From Actinomadura xylanilytica (GTDB taxonomy: Bacteria; Actinomycetota; Actinomycetes; Streptosporangiales; Streptosporangiaceae), in the NCBI RefSeq assembly GCF_030283145.1, contig NZ_JASNWE010000001.1, forward strand, positions 124,001 through 188,000: a stretch of DNA of 64,000 nucleotides, given 5' to 3'. The notes beneath the pieces were generated by a model. The model had not been told where the DNA came from. It made no database searches and saw only the letters and a list, made by a program, of their open reading frames with translations. This document shows positions 1 to 8,235 of the stretch, piece by piece. Both the position numbers and the translations under genes were made by a program. Each line of letters opens with the position of its first letter. Position 1 is the stretch's first letter.

Positions 1-610
1 TGCGGGCGGCGGGGGCGATGGCGTTGACGGTCACGCCGTAGCGGCCGAGCTCGGCGGAGGCGACCAGGGTCAGCCCGACGATGCCGGCCTTGGCGGCGGA
101 GTAGTTGCCCTGGCCGACACTGCCGAGCAGCCCGGCTCCGGACGAGGTGTTGATGATCCGGGCGTCCACCGGGCGGCCCGCCTTGCTCTCGGCGCGCCAG
201 TGCCGCCCGGCGTGCTTGAGCGGCAGGAAGTGGCCCTTGAGGTGGACGCGCATGACCGCGTCCCACTCGTCCTCGCCCAGGTTGACGAGCATCCGGTCGC
301 GGAGGAACCCGGCGTTGTTGACCAGCACGTCCAGCCGCCCGAACGCCTCGATCGCGGTGGCGATCAGCGCGGCGGCGCCCGCCTCGGTGGCGATGTCGTC
401 GGTGCTGGCGGCGGCCTGCCCGCCGAGCGCCTCGATCTCCTTGACGACGTCGTGGGCGGGACCGCCGGACGCGTCGCCGGTGCCGTCGCGGGCCACGCCG
501 AGGTCGTTGACGACGACCCTGGCCCCCTGGCGGGCGAATTCCAGCGCGTGCGCGCGGCCGAGCCCGCGGCCCGCTCCGGTGACGACGACGACGCGGTCTT
601 GGCAGATCAC
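1..610 (-). CDS. SDR-family oxidoreductase (Rv3548c-like), 3' part outside window
   Basis: This is an NAD(P)-dependent short-chain dehydrogenase whose C-terminus lies beyond the window edge (203 codons visible). The cofactor motif TGAGRGLG is near the N-terminus, NNAG follows, and the catalytic pair is in NYSAAKAG. The GTG start at 610-608 overlaps the TGA of the upstream SDR in a GTGA junction, so the two are probably translationally coupled. Two SDRs divergent from echA20-ipdAB-ipdC match the mycobacterial order Rv3548c-Rv3549c-echA20-ipdA-ipdB-ipdC, which suggests a hydroxyacyl-CoA dehydrogenase role in breakdown of the steroid C/D rings. The SDR family is certain; the exact substrate is inferred from context. 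Confidence 0.85.
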   Translation of the reverse strand, partial: MICQDRVVVVTGAGRGLGRAHALEFARQGARVVVNDLGVARDGTGDASGGPAHDVVKEIEALGGQAAASTDDIATEAGAAALIATAIEAFGRLDVLVNNAGFLRDRMLVNLGEDEWDAVMRVHLKGHFLPLKHAGRHWRAESKAGRPVDARIINTSSGAGLLGSVGQGNYSAAKAGIVGLTLVASAELGRYGVTVNAIAPAAR

Positions 611-1380
611 TTCTGCTCCTCCTTGTTGACGGTGGCGGCGTCCAGGAAGGCGGGGCGCTCTCCCCCGCCGTGCAGCAGCATCGACGAGCCGCTGGCGTAG
701 CCCGCGAGGGGCGAGGACAGGAAGACGCAGGCCGCGCCCACGTCGTAGGGGTCGGCCAGGCGGCCGAGCGGGACGGTGCGGGCGACCGCCTCGACGCCGG
801 CCTCGTCGCCGTAGTGCAGGTGGGCCAGCTCGGTGCGGACCATCCCGAGGGTGAGCATGTTGACCCGGATCCGCGGTGCCCACTCGACCGCGAGCGAGGT
901 GGTGAGGCTGGCGAGGCCCGCCTTGGCGGCGCCGTAGGCGGCCGACCCGGGCGAGGGGCGCACCCCGCTGACGCTGCCGATCATGATGATGGAGCCGCCC
1001 TCAGGCTGCCGGTCCATCACCGTGTGCGCGGCCCGCGCCATGATCAGCGGGGCGGCCAGGTTCAGCTCGATGATCTTCAGGTGGGTGCGCAGGTCGCCGT
1101 CCGCCACCGGCAGGAACGGGCCGCCGCCGGCGTTGTTGACCAGCACGTCCAGTCGGTCCAGGCCGTCCATGAAGGCCTGGGCGGCGGCCGGGTCGCGCAC
1201 GTCCAGCGAGGCGAAGCGGGCGGTCCGGCCGCCCACCTCGGGCAGCGTGTCCGGCTCGCGCCGGGCCACCGCGACGACGTCGGCCCCGGCCTCCAGGAAG
1301 GCCCGGCTGATGCCGGCCCCGACCCCGCGCACGCCCCCGGTGACCACGACGGTCTTGCCGCTCAGATCCAGCGTCAGCAC
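607..1380 (-). CDS. SDR-family oxidoreductase (Rv3549c-like)
   Basis: A 257-residue short-chain dehydrogenase/reductase, the usual length for a classical SDR. It has the dinucleotide motif TGGVRGVGAG, the NNAGGG motif and the active-site YGAAKAG, and ends with a typical SDR tail. I chose the GTG at 1380 because AGGGGGAAAG lies directly upstream; an open frame continues to 1674 but runs antisense through echA20. It is divergent from echA20 and shares its short promoter region with the operator-like site at 1409-1422. The neighbourhood suggests a role in HIP (steroid ring C/D) catabolism under KstR2 control. The specific reaction cannot be read from the sequence. Confidence 0.85.
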   Translation of the reverse strand: MLTLDLSGKTVVVTGGVRGVGAGISRAFLEAGADVVAVARREPDTLPEVGGRTARFASLDVRDPAAAQAFMDGLDRLDVLVNNAGGGPFLPVADGDLRTHLKIIELNLAAPLIMARAAHTVMDRQPEGGSIIMIGSVSGVRPSPGSAAYGAAKAGLASLTTSLAVEWAPRIRVNMLTLGMVRTELAHLHYGDEAGVEAVARTVPLGRLADPYDVGAACVFLSSPLAGYASGSSMLLHGGGERPAFLDAATVNKEEQK

Positions 1381-1408
1381 CTTTCCCCCTTCTGCTACGG
1401 TCTGTTCT

Positions 1409-1422
1409 AACAAATGTTTGGT
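1409..1422. promoter_or_regulatory. Candidate KstR2 operator between divergent SDR and echA20
   Basis: The 14-bp sequence AACAAATGTTTGGT is an imperfect palindrome that fits the mycobacterial KstR2 pattern AnCAAGnnCTTGnT with two mismatches. The reverse complement of the site before fadE30 (22556-22569) differs from it at one position. It lies in the 55-bp divergent gap, just upstream of the GGAAAGG ribosome site of echA20. Confidence 0.65.
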
Positions 1423-1435
1423 GGAAAGGTAGCGC

Positions 1436-2188
1436 ATGGGAGTCTCCACCACGACCCACGAGGGCGGGGTCGCCGAGATCGTGGTCGACGCGCCGCCGGT
1501 CAACGCCCTGACCGTGGCGGGCTGGTTCGAGCTGGCGGAGGCGGTGCTGGCGGCCGGGCGGGACCCGGGGGTCGGCGCCGTCGTGCTCCGCTCCGAGGGC
1601 CGCGGCTTCAACGCCGGCGTCGACATCAAGGAGATGCAGGTCTCCGAGGGGCACGCCGCGCTGGTCGGCGCCAACCGGGGCTGCTACGCGGCGTTCGCCG
1701 CCGTCTACGACTGCGAGGTGCCCGTCGTCGCCGCGGTGCACGGCTTCTGCCTCGGCGGCGGCATCGGGCTGGTCGGCAACGCCGACATCGTGGTGGCGTC
1801 CGAGGACGCCTACTTCGGCCTGCCCGAGGTCGACCGCGGCGCGCTCGGCGCCGCCACCCACCTGGCCCGGCTCGTCCCGCAGCACCTGATGCGCGCGATG
1901 GTCTACACCTGCCGCAACGTGAGCGCGGACGAGCTGCACCGGCACGGTTCGGTGCTGGAGGTCGTCCCCGCGGACGGGCTGCGCGCCACGGCCATGGAGG
2001 TGGCGGCGAACATCGCCGCCAAGGACCGCTACGTCATCCGGCGGGCCAAGGAGTCGCTCAACGGGATCGACCCGGTCGACGTCAAGCGCAGTTACCGGTT
2101 CGAGCAGGGCCTCACCTTCGAGCTCAACCTGGTCGGTGCGGGCGACGAGCACCGCGACGCGTTCGTGCGGAAGGGAGCGTCGGAATGA
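1436..2188 (+). CDS. echA20: EchA20-like (7aS)-7a-methyl-dione-indene carboxyl-CoA ring hydrolase, crotonase fold
   Basis: A 250-residue crotonase-superfamily protein. Oxyanion-hole segments are visible as GFNAGVDIKE and GFCLGGGIGL. In mycobacteria EchA20 hydrolyses a ring of the HIP-derived CoA thioester before IpdAB opens the last ring; the assignment here rests on length, fold and the exact neighbour order (two SDRs upstream and divergent, ipdA-ipdB-ipdC downstream). The ATG at 1436 follows GGAAAGG (1423-1429) and a KstR2-like operator. A 103-bp gap containing a strong hairpin separates it from ipdA. The enzyme class is sure; the precise step is inferred by synteny. Confidence 0.85.
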   Translation: MGVSTTTHEGGVAEIVVDAPPVNALTVAGWFELAEAVLAAGRDPGVGAVVLRSEGRGFNAGVDIKEMQVSEGHAALVGANRGCYAAFAAVYDCEVPVVAAVHGFCLGGGIGLVGNADIVVASEDAYFGLPEVDRGALGAATHLARLVPQHLMRAMVYTCRNVSADELHRHGSVLEVVPADGLRATAMEVAANIAAKDRYVIRRAKESLNGIDPVDVKRSYRFEQGLTFELNLVGAGDEHRDAFVRKGASE

Positions 2189-2191
2189 GCC

Positions 2192-2271
2192 CCCACGGCC
2201 GCACGGCGGCCGGGCCGGGAGGCGCGCGCAGCGCGCGAGGACGGAGGCCGCCGTGCGGAGGCGGCCGTGGG
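2192..2271 (+). other. Long GC-rich hairpin between echA20 and ipdA
   Basis: The arm 2192-2211 pairs with 2246-2271, leaving a 6-nt bulge in the right arm, and an inner stem GCGCGC-A-GCGCGC sits in between. There is no T-run, so this is more likely an mRNA processing or stability structure, or an attenuator, than a classical terminator. Confidence 0.5.
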
Positions 2272-2291
2272 ACGGCGAACGGAGAGGGCCC

Positions 2292-3152
2292 ATGAGCAAG
2301 GCCATGACGGTCGGGGAGATCGTGGGGTCGCTGGAGAGCGGCATGACGGTCGGGATCGGCGGCTGGGGCTCGCGGCGCAAGCCGATGGCGCTGGTCCGGG
2401 AGATCTGCCGGTCACCGCTGACCGATCTGACGGTGGTGTCGTACGGCGGGCCGGACGTGGGGCTGCTGTGCGCGTTCGGGAAGGTCCGCAGGCTCGTGAC
2501 GGCGTTCGCGACGCTCGACTCGATCCCGCTGGAGCCGCACTTCCGGCAGGCCCGGCAGGACGGCGCGATCGAGATGACCGAGTACGACGAGGGCATGTTC
2601 ATGTTCGGGCTGTACGCGGCGGCGCACCGGCTGCCGTTCCTGCCCACGCCGGTCGGGCTCGGCTCAGACGTGATGCGGGTCAACCCGGACCTCAAGACGG
2701 TCCGCTCGCCGTACGAGGACGGGCGGGAGCTGGTCGCCGTGCCCGCGCTGACGATGGACGTCGCGCTGGTGCACATGAACCGCGCCGACGCGCGCGGCAA
2801 CGCGCAGTACCTGGGGCCCGACCCGTACATGGACGACCTGTTCGCCAAGGCGGCGGACCGCACGTACGTGTCGTGCGAGCGCCTGGTCGACACCGGTGAC
2901 CTGCTCAAGGAGGGCCCCGTCCAGTCCCTGCTGATCAGCCGGACGCATGTGGCGGGCGTGGTGGAGACCCCGAACGGGGCGCACTTCACCGACTGCGCGC
3001 CCGACCACGGCCGCGACGAGGCGTTCCAGAAGCTCTACGCCCGGTCGGCGGGCGATCCCGAGAAGTGGGCCGCGTTCCGCGACCGCTTCCTGTCCGGCGA
3101 CGAGACCGCGTACCAGGACGCCGTGCGCGTGTGGCGTGAGGAGAACCGATGA
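2292..3152 (+). CDS. ipdA: IpdA, CoA-transferase-like COCHEA-CoA hydrolase subunit alpha
   Basis: A 286-residue subunit of the class I CoA-transferase fold, homologous to IpdA, which with IpdB hydrolyses the last carbocyclic ring of steroids (COCHEA-CoA) instead of transferring CoA. The N-terminal part has the family GIGGWGSRRKPMAL segment and the middle an acidic EMTEYDEG stretch (about residues 94-101), where the catalytic glutamate of the family is expected. The ATG at 2292 is preceded by GGAGAGGG at 2281-2288; the open frame further upstream is not coding-like. Its stop overlaps ipdB by ATGA, so the two subunits are co-translated. Position in the cluster agrees with Rv3551. Confidence 0.9.
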   Translation: MSKAMTVGEIVGSLESGMTVGIGGWGSRRKPMALVREICRSPLTDLTVVSYGGPDVGLLCAFGKVRRLVTAFATLDSIPLEPHFRQARQDGAIEMTEYDEGMFMFGLYAAAHRLPFLPTPVGLGSDVMRVNPDLKTVRSPYEDGRELVAVPALTMDVALVHMNRADARGNAQYLGPDPYMDDLFAKAADRTYVSCERLVDTGDLLKEGPVQSLLISRTHVAGVVETPNGAHFTDCAPDHGRDEAFQKLYARSAGDPEKWAAFRDRFLSGDETAYQDAVRVWREENR

Positions 3153-3901
3153 GCACCGAGACGGCCGCCGCGGCGGACGCGACGCGGGCCGAGGTGTGCG
3201 CGGTCGCGTGCGCCGAGGCGTTCCGCGGGGACGGCGAGATCGTGGCGGCGGCGGTCGCCGGGTTCGTGCCGATGCTCGGGTCGCGGCTGGCGCGCTCGAC
3301 CTTCGAGCCCGGCCTGCTGACCACCGACGGCGGCCCGTCGCTGAGCGCCGAACCGGTCCCGCTGGGCGCGGCGGCGGGCGAGGTGGAGGGCTGGCTGCCG
3401 TTCCGCGACCACCTGTGGCTGGTGCTGAACGGGCGGCGGCACGTGGTGATGGGCCCGAGCCAGATCGACCGGTTCGGCAACACCAACATCTCGTGCATCG
3501 GCGACTGGGAGCGGCCCAAGCGGCAGCTCCTCGGCGTGCGCGGCGGGCCGGGCAACACGCTGCTCAACACCACCAGCTACTGGGTGCCCAAGCACTCGAC
3601 GCGGGTCTTCACCGAGGAGGTCGACTTCGTCAGCGGGGTCGGCCACGACCGCGGCGCGTACGAGATCCGGGTCGTGGTGACCAACCTTGCGGTGCTCGAC
3701 TTCGCGACGCCGGACCGGCGGATGCGGCTCCGCTCGGTGCACCCGGGCGTGACCGTCCAGCAGGTCGTGGAGAGCACCGGCTTCGAGCTGGCCGTCCCGG
3801 ACGAGGTCCCCGAGTCGCGCCTCCCGACCGCGGAGGAGCTGCGCATCATGCGCGACGTCCTCGACCCGAAGGGGCTGCGGGAGCGCGAGGTCCCCTCGTG
3901 A
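3149..3901 (+). CDS. ipdB: IpdB, CoA-transferase-like COCHEA-CoA hydrolase subunit beta
   Basis: A 250-residue partner of IpdA with the beta-subunit CoA-transferase fold. Recognisable segments include PSQIDRFGNTN and GGPGNTLLN, typical of glutaconate-CoA-transferase-like beta subunits. It starts in the ATGA overlap with ipdA, as expected for a heteromeric enzyme needing equal subunit dose. The complex is cytosolic and opens the final steroid-derived ring. Its stop is 47 bp before the preferred ipdC start. Confidence 0.9.
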   Translation: MSTETAAAADATRAEVCAVACAEAFRGDGEIVAAAVAGFVPMLGSRLARSTFEPGLLTTDGGPSLSAEPVPLGAAAGEVEGWLPFRDHLWLVLNGRRHVVMGPSQIDRFGNTNISCIGDWERPKRQLLGVRGGPGNTLLNTTSYWVPKHSTRVFTEEVDFVSGVGHDRGAYEIRVVVTNLAVLDFATPDRRMRLRSVHPGVTVQQVVESTGFELAVPDEVPESRLPTAEELRIMRDVLDPKGLREREVPS

Positions 3902-3948
3902 GTGAGCCGGAGGGGCGCGGCGCCCCGGAAGCGAACGGGAGACACAAC

Positions 3949-5031
3949 GTGAGCGCGGACGGCCGGCAGGTCCTCGACACGCCGCTGACGCGGCTGGCCG
4001 GGGTCCGGCATCCCGTCGTGCAGACGGGGATGGGCTGGGTGGCGGGGCCGCGGCTGGTGACGGCGGTGGCGAACGCGGGCGGGCTGGGGATCCTGGCGTC
4101 GGCGACGATGACGCTCGACCAGCTCGCCGAGGCGATCCGGGAGGTCAAGGAGCGCACCGGCGAGCCGTTCGGGGTGAACCTGCGGGCGGACGCGACCGAC
4201 GCGGGCGACCGGATCGACCTGCTGATCAAGGAGGGCGTGAAGGTCGCCTCGTTCGCGCTGGCGCCGAAGCGGGAGCTGATCGCCAAGCTGAAGGACGCGG
4301 GGCTGGTGGTGGTCCCGTCGGTGGGCGCCCGCCGGCACGCGGAGAAGGTCGCCGCGTGGGGCGCCGACGCGGTGCTGGTGCAGGGCGGCGAGGGCGGCGG
4401 GCACACCGGCGCGGTCGCGACCACGCTGCTGCTGCCCCAGGTGGTGGACGCGGTCGACATCCCGGTGATCGCCGCCGGCGGCTTCTTCGACGGCCGCGGC
4501 CTGGCCGCGGCGCTGGCCTACGGGGCGGCGGGCGTGGCGATGGGCACGCGCTTCCTGCTGACCTCCGACAGCTCGGTGCCCGAGGACGTCAAGCAGGTCT
4601 ACCTCGGCACCGGCGAGACCGTGGTGACCCGCCAGGTGGACGGCATGCCGCACCGGGTGCTGCGCAGCGAGCTGGTCGACACGCTGGAGCGGTCGGGGCG
4701 GGTCGGCGGGCTGGCGCGGGCGGTGCGCAACGGCGCGCGGTTCAAGAAGCTGTCGGGGATGTCGTGGCGGGCGATGCTCGCCGACGGCAGGGCGATGAAG
4801 CACGGCAAGGACCTGTCGTGGTCGCAGGTGCTGATGGCGGCCAACACCCCGATGCTGCTGAAGGCGGCGATGGTGGACGGCCGTCCCGACCTCGGCGTGA
4901 TGGCCTCCGGCCAGGTGGTCGCGGTCATCGACGACCTGCCGACCTGCGCGGAGCTGATCGACGGGATCGTCGCGCAGGCGGCCGAGGCGATCGCGGCGCA
5001 GGGCTCCCACCTGGCGCGCCCGGCGTCCTGA
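3949..5031 (+). CDS. ipdC: IpdC, nitronate-monooxygenase-like flavoprotein of HIP catabolism
   Basis: A 360-residue FMN-dependent TIM-barrel protein of the nitronate monooxygenase/2-nitropropane dioxygenase family. It shows the FMN-site segments GGEGGGHTG (about residues 146-154) and IPVIAAGGFFDGRG (about 173-186) and a QTGMGW N-terminal motif. In mycobacteria IpdC works with IpdF to prepare the indane-CoA intermediate for EchA20. I preferred the GTG at 3949, preceded by GGGAG at 3937-3941; an in-frame GTG at 3898 overlapping the ipdB stop is the alternative. The length matches the mycobacterial protein. Confidence 0.88.
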   Translation: MSADGRQVLDTPLTRLAGVRHPVVQTGMGWVAGPRLVTAVANAGGLGILASATMTLDQLAEAIREVKERTGEPFGVNLRADATDAGDRIDLLIKEGVKVASFALAPKRELIAKLKDAGLVVVPSVGARRHAEKVAAWGADAVLVQGGEGGGHTGAVATTLLLPQVVDAVDIPVIAAGGFFDGRGLAAALAYGAAGVAMGTRFLLTSDSSVPEDVKQVYLGTGETVVTRQVDGMPHRVLRSELVDTLERSGRVGGLARAVRNGARFKKLSGMSWRAMLADGRAMKHGKDLSWSQVLMAANTPMLLKAAMVDGRPDLGVMASGQVVAVIDDLPTCAELIDGIVAQAAEAIAAQGSHLARPAS

Positions 5032-5040
5032 CCCGGCGGG

Positions 5041-5655
5041 TCAGGCGCCGGCGAGGCCGGCGAGGACGACGGCCAGGCCCCGGCGGAACTCCTCGTCGGC
5101 CGGGACGCGGCGCGCCCGCGCCGCGGTCTCGGCCAGGAACGGGAACTCGGCCGGGGGCAGCGCCGCCATGGCCTCGGTGCCCGCGCCGGACAGCGGGCCG
5201 AGGTGCTCGAGCTGGATCGCGCCGTTCAGGTAGCCGAGCAGGCTGCGCAGCGCGACGACGCGGCGCTCGCCGTCGAAGCCGGCGCGGGTGAGGACGCCGA
5301 GCAGGGACTCGGACCAGCGCAGCAGGCCGAGCGCGCTCTGCCGGTGCGTCATGGTGAGCGGGACGACCTCGGGGTGGGCGCCGAGGGCTGCGCGCATGCG
5401 TCCGACCAGCTCCTCGACCTGGCCGGTCCAAGACGTACCGGGCGGGGGCGTGACGTCGACGGCGCCGAGCACCAGGTCGATCACCAGCCCCTCGAGCTCA
5501 TGCCGGTCGTCCACGTAGCGGTAGAGCGACATGGCGCCCACGCCGAGGCGGCCGGCGACCGCCCGCATCGTCAGGGCGGCGAGCCCCTCGCGGTCGATGA
5601 GGTCGAGCGCCGCGGCGGCGATCTGCGGGTGGGTGAGGGAGCGCGGGCGGGGCAT
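5041..5655 (-). CDS. TetR/AcrR-family transcriptional repressor
   Basis: A 204-residue TetR-family regulator. The N-terminal HTH spans about residues 8-52 (LTMRAVAGRLGVGAMSLYRYV), with a C-terminal ligand domain of the TetR_C type. It is divergent from the redoxin gene at 5725, and the 69-bp gap contains a 17-bp inverted repeat overlapping a near-consensus promoter, so it very probably represses the redoxin gene and perhaps itself. The inducing ligand is unknown. It converges on ipdC with only about 9 bp between stops. Confidence 0.9.
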   Translation of the reverse strand: MPRPRSLTHPQIAAAALDLIDREGLAALTMRAVAGRLGVGAMSLYRYVDDRHELEGLVIDLVLGAVDVTPPPGTSWTGQVEELVGRMRAALGAHPEVVPLTMTHRQSALGLLRWSESLLGVLTRAGFDGERRVVALRSLLGYLNGAIQLEHLGPLSGAGTEAMAALPPAEFPFLAETAARARRVPADEEFRRGLAVVLAGLAGA

Positions 5656-5658
5656 GGC

Positions 5659-5686
5659 TTGACAGCGTACGGCATACGCCTATTCT
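5659..5686 (+). promoter_or_regulatory. Promoter for the redoxin gene
   Basis: TTGACA at 5659-5664 and TATTCT at 5681-5686 are spaced by 16 bp, close to the housekeeping-sigma consensus. The inverted repeat at 5666-5705 covers the spacer and the -10, as expected for steric repression by the divergent TetR protein. Confidence 0.65.
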
Positions 5687-5705
5687 CGTAAGCGTATGAC
5701 GTACG
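5666..5705. promoter_or_regulatory. Imperfect 17-bp inverted-repeat operator of the TetR gene
   Basis: The left arm 5666-5682 and right arm 5689-5705 are reverse complements at 15 of 17 positions around a 6-bp spacer. Each arm contains GTATG/CATAC and CGTACG-like submotifs. Its position between the divergent genes at 5655 and 5725, over the promoter, marks it as the TetR binding site. Confidence 0.75.
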
Positions 5706-5724
5706 CCTACGAAGGAGCCGCCCG

Positions 5725-6330
5725 ATGAACGCATCCGACAGGCTCGGCCCCGGTTCGGTGGTCCCAGCGCGCGAGCTCGAGTCCGTGACCGGTGCGCCGG
5801 CCCTCGTCCCGGACGGGGAACACCTCGTCCATCTCCAGTTCCGCCGCTTCGCGGGCTGCCCGATCTGCAACCTGCACCTGCGGTCGGTGGTCCGGCGGCA
5901 CGACGAGATCGAGGCCGCGGGCGTCCGGGAGGTCGTGGTGTTCCACTCGTCCGCGGGCGAGCTGCGCGAGCACGTGGCCGACCTGCCGTTCGCCGTCGTC
6001 GCCGATCCGCGCAAGCGGCTGTACGCCGAATTCGGCGTCGAGGCGGTGCCCCGCGCGCTGCTGCATCCGCGCGCCTGGTGGCCGCTGCTCCGCGCGGTCA
6101 CCGAGGGCACCTGGCGGATCGCGCGCAAGCTGGACCGCGCGCCCGCCGGCCTTCCGGAGAACGGGCGGTTCGGCCTGCCCGCCGACTTCCTCATCGCGCC
6201 CGACGGCGGCGTGGCCGCCGCCAAGTACGGCGAGCACGCCAACGACCAGTGGCCGGTGGACGAGATCCTCGCCCGCGCCGCCGAGTCCTACGGGTCCGCC
6301 CGGCCGGTCAGGACCTCGACACGGGCTTGA
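5725..6330 (+). CDS. Peroxiredoxin-like (AhpC/TSA-related) thioredoxin-fold protein
   Basis: A 201-residue thioredoxin-fold protein of the peroxiredoxin-like group. The redox motif is CPIC at residues 45-48, inside QFRRFAGCPICNLHLR, followed by typical beta-strands (REVVVFHSSAGEL, FAVVADPRKRLYAEFGV) and the C-terminal LPADFLIAPDGG, where the cofactor-free thioredoxin fold closes. It probably reduces a peroxide or an electrophile; the substrate is unknown. The ATG follows GAAGGAG. Control by the divergent TetR regulator through the operator upstream is strongly suggested. Its end overlaps by 43 bp the 3' end of the convergent MFS gene. Confidence 0.8.
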   Translation: MNASDRLGPGSVVPARELESVTGAPALVPDGEHLVHLQFRRFAGCPICNLHLRSVVRRHDEIEAAGVREVVVFHSSAGELREHVADLPFAVVADPRKRLYAEFGVEAVPRALLHPRAWWPLLRAVTEGTWRIARKLDRAPAGLPENGRFGLPADFLIAPDGGVAAAKYGEHANDQWPVDEILARAAESYGSARPVRTSTRA

Positions 6331-8096
6331 CGGTCCTGTACCGGGGCGACCCGCCGGTCCCCGGTCTCGTGGACGGGCCGCGCCGCGTGGGCAAGCTGAG
6401 GGGCGACGCCCAGCGGAAGGGTGTCGTGCGGGTAGGGGGCGTCCGGGCGGGTGGCGTGCGGATCGGTGTTCCGTGTCCCGGGTGGCGCCGGCCGGTGGCC
6501 GGAGACGAGCATCACGTACTCGGCCGTCGCGAGCACGGCGAGCGCCAGACCCGGCAGGGTGCCGGCGTCCGGCCCGGCCGCCACCGCCCACGCGGTGCCG
6601 GCCAGGCCGGCGGCGACGGCGCCGGGAAGGGCGAACCAGCGGGCGAACGCGCCGGGCCGCCCGCCGCGGGCCGCCGTGACGGCGCCGTACAGGAGCATGG
6701 CGGCCAGCAGCCCGAAGCCCGCGAGGTTCACCGGCGTCGCGGGCAGGCCCGCGACGCCGAACCACACGGTCCCGACGACCGGGACCCCGGCCGCCTTCAG
6801 CACGACGAGGCAGCGCAGGCGCACTCGCGCGGCGGCTCCGCCGCCCCGGCCGGGCGCCTCGGGGGGCCAGGTCGTCCGGTGGATCGCGGAGGGCACGTTC
6901 ACGCCGGCGCCCGGGGTCGTCCAGACCGGACGGGCCGGGCCGCGGGTGCGGCGGGCGATGAGGGGCCCGCCCACCGCGCTGAACAGCGCCGGGGCGAGCA
7001 GCACGGCCAGTCCCGCCCGCATGGACGACGCCCCGGCGACGAGCGAGATCAGCACCGGCCCGAGCATCAGCCCGCTGTAGCCGAGGGTGCCGGTGCGGGC
7101 GATGGCGGCGCTCTCCTGGCGGGGGGCCGCCGTGCCCGCGAGGGAGAACGCCAGCGGGCCGACCGTGCAGACGGCGACCCCCATCAGGGCGAAGCCGGTG
7201 AGCGCGATGGCGGGGCCGCCGCCCGCGAGGGTGAGGGCCACCGCCGCCGCCGTGGCCGCGCCCGCGATGGCGAGCAGCGCGGGAGCGCCGATCACCGAGC
7301 GCAGCCGGTCGCCGCACAGGCGGCCGGCGAGCATGCCCGCCCCGAACACCGGATGCCCGAGTGCGGCGAGCGACTCGGCGGTGCCGCGGGTGTCGCGCAG
7401 GTAGAGCGCGCTCCAGTCGGCCACCGCGCCCTCCACGAGCAGGGCGCAGAACGCCAGCACGCCGATGACCGGCACGATCCTGGGAAGCCTGCCGGGCCGG
7501 GCCGGGCGGACGATCTCCCCGGTGGCCGCCGCGTCGTCCCGGATGTAGGTGAGCCCGAGGGCCACCGCCGCGGGCGCGGCCACCACGGCGGTGGCGGCGA
7601 ACGTGGCGGGCAGGCCCAGCCCGGCGAGGACGGCCGCGAACCCGGTCAGGCCCCCGGCCAGCGCGCCGAGCGACCAGCAGGCGTGCATCCCGTTCATCAC
7701 CGGCCGTCCCGAGGCGCGCTCCACGGCGCTGCCCTGCGCGTTGACCGTCACCTCGGCGGCGCCGAACGCCGCTCCGAACACCACGACCGCGGCCAGCAGC
7801 AGCGGGTAGGACGGCGCCTGCCCGCAGAGCCCGAGACCCGCCGCCGACAGCGGCAGCGCGACGCGCAGCGCGACCCGGCTGTCGCGCCGGGCCATCAGTC
7901 GGCGGAGCGCAGCCATCCCGGCCAGCGCGGCCACGCCCCAGACCACGATGACCAGCCCGACCTGCCGGGTGGACAGCTCGTGCGCGGTCTGCAACGCGGG
8001 CAGCCGCGTGTTCCACACCCCGGTGAGGAGCCCGGCCAGGAGAAAGGCGCCGCCGGTGCCCAGGCGGGCCCTTCGCAGCACAGGTCGTCCGATCAT
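6288..8096 (-). CDS. MFS transporter with an unusual C-terminal membrane extension
   Basis: A 602-residue membrane protein. Residues 1 to about 395 form a complete 12-helix major facilitator (DHA/sugar-porter-like, resembling YbjJ-type permeases), with the cytosolic RRLMARRDSR loop after helix 2. A low-complexity linker is followed by about four more hydrophobic segments (about residues 430-540) and a polar tail of about 60 residues that does not look like a conserved domain. The extra part may be a small membrane protein that lost its stop, or a read-through fusion. The end overlaps the redoxin gene by 43 bp. The substrate cannot be told. Confidence 0.75.
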   Translation of the reverse strand: MIGRPVLRRARLGTGGAFLLAGLLTGVWNTRLPALQTAHELSTRQVGLVIVVWGVAALAGMAALRRLMARRDSRVALRVALPLSAAGLGLCGQAPSYPLLLAAVVVFGAAFGAAEVTVNAQGSAVERASGRPVMNGMHACWSLGALAGGLTGFAAVLAGLGLPATFAATAVVAAPAAVALGLTYIRDDAAATGEIVRPARPGRLPRIVPVIGVLAFCALLVEGAVADWSALYLRDTRGTAESLAALGHPVFGAGMLAGRLCGDRLRSVIGAPALLAIAGAATAAAVALTLAGGGPAIALTGFALMGVAVCTVGPLAFSLAGTAAPRQESAAIARTGTLGYSGLMLGPVLISLVAGASSMRAGLAVLLAPALFSAVGGPLIARRTRGPARPVWTTPGAGVNVPSAIHRTTWPPEAPGRGGGAAARVRLRCLVVLKAAGVPVVGTVWFGVAGLPATPVNLAGFGLLAAMLLYGAVTAARGGRPGAFARWFALPGAVAAGLAGTAWAVAAGPDAGTLPGLALAVLATAEYVMLVSGHRPAPPGTRNTDPHATRPDAPYPHDTLPLGVAPQLAHAARPVHETGDRRVAPVQDRQARVEVLTGRADP

Positions 8097-8235
8097 GCCC
8101 GGTGGGACCGGCCCTGGGCCCGCCGGGTTCGCGGCCGTCCGTTCAGAACGTTCGGTACGGCCTCGGACCCGGGCCTTCAGCCCTCCTCGCGCCGCACGTC
8201 CGCGCCGCCGAACCGCGGGGTCGTCGCGGCGCGCG

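Noticed and set aside
1001..2989. Very long antisense open frames over echA20 and ipdA and similar ones over most genes of region 1
   Set aside because: High GC removes stop codons in all frames; these lack ribosome sites, and known enzymes are encoded on the other strand.
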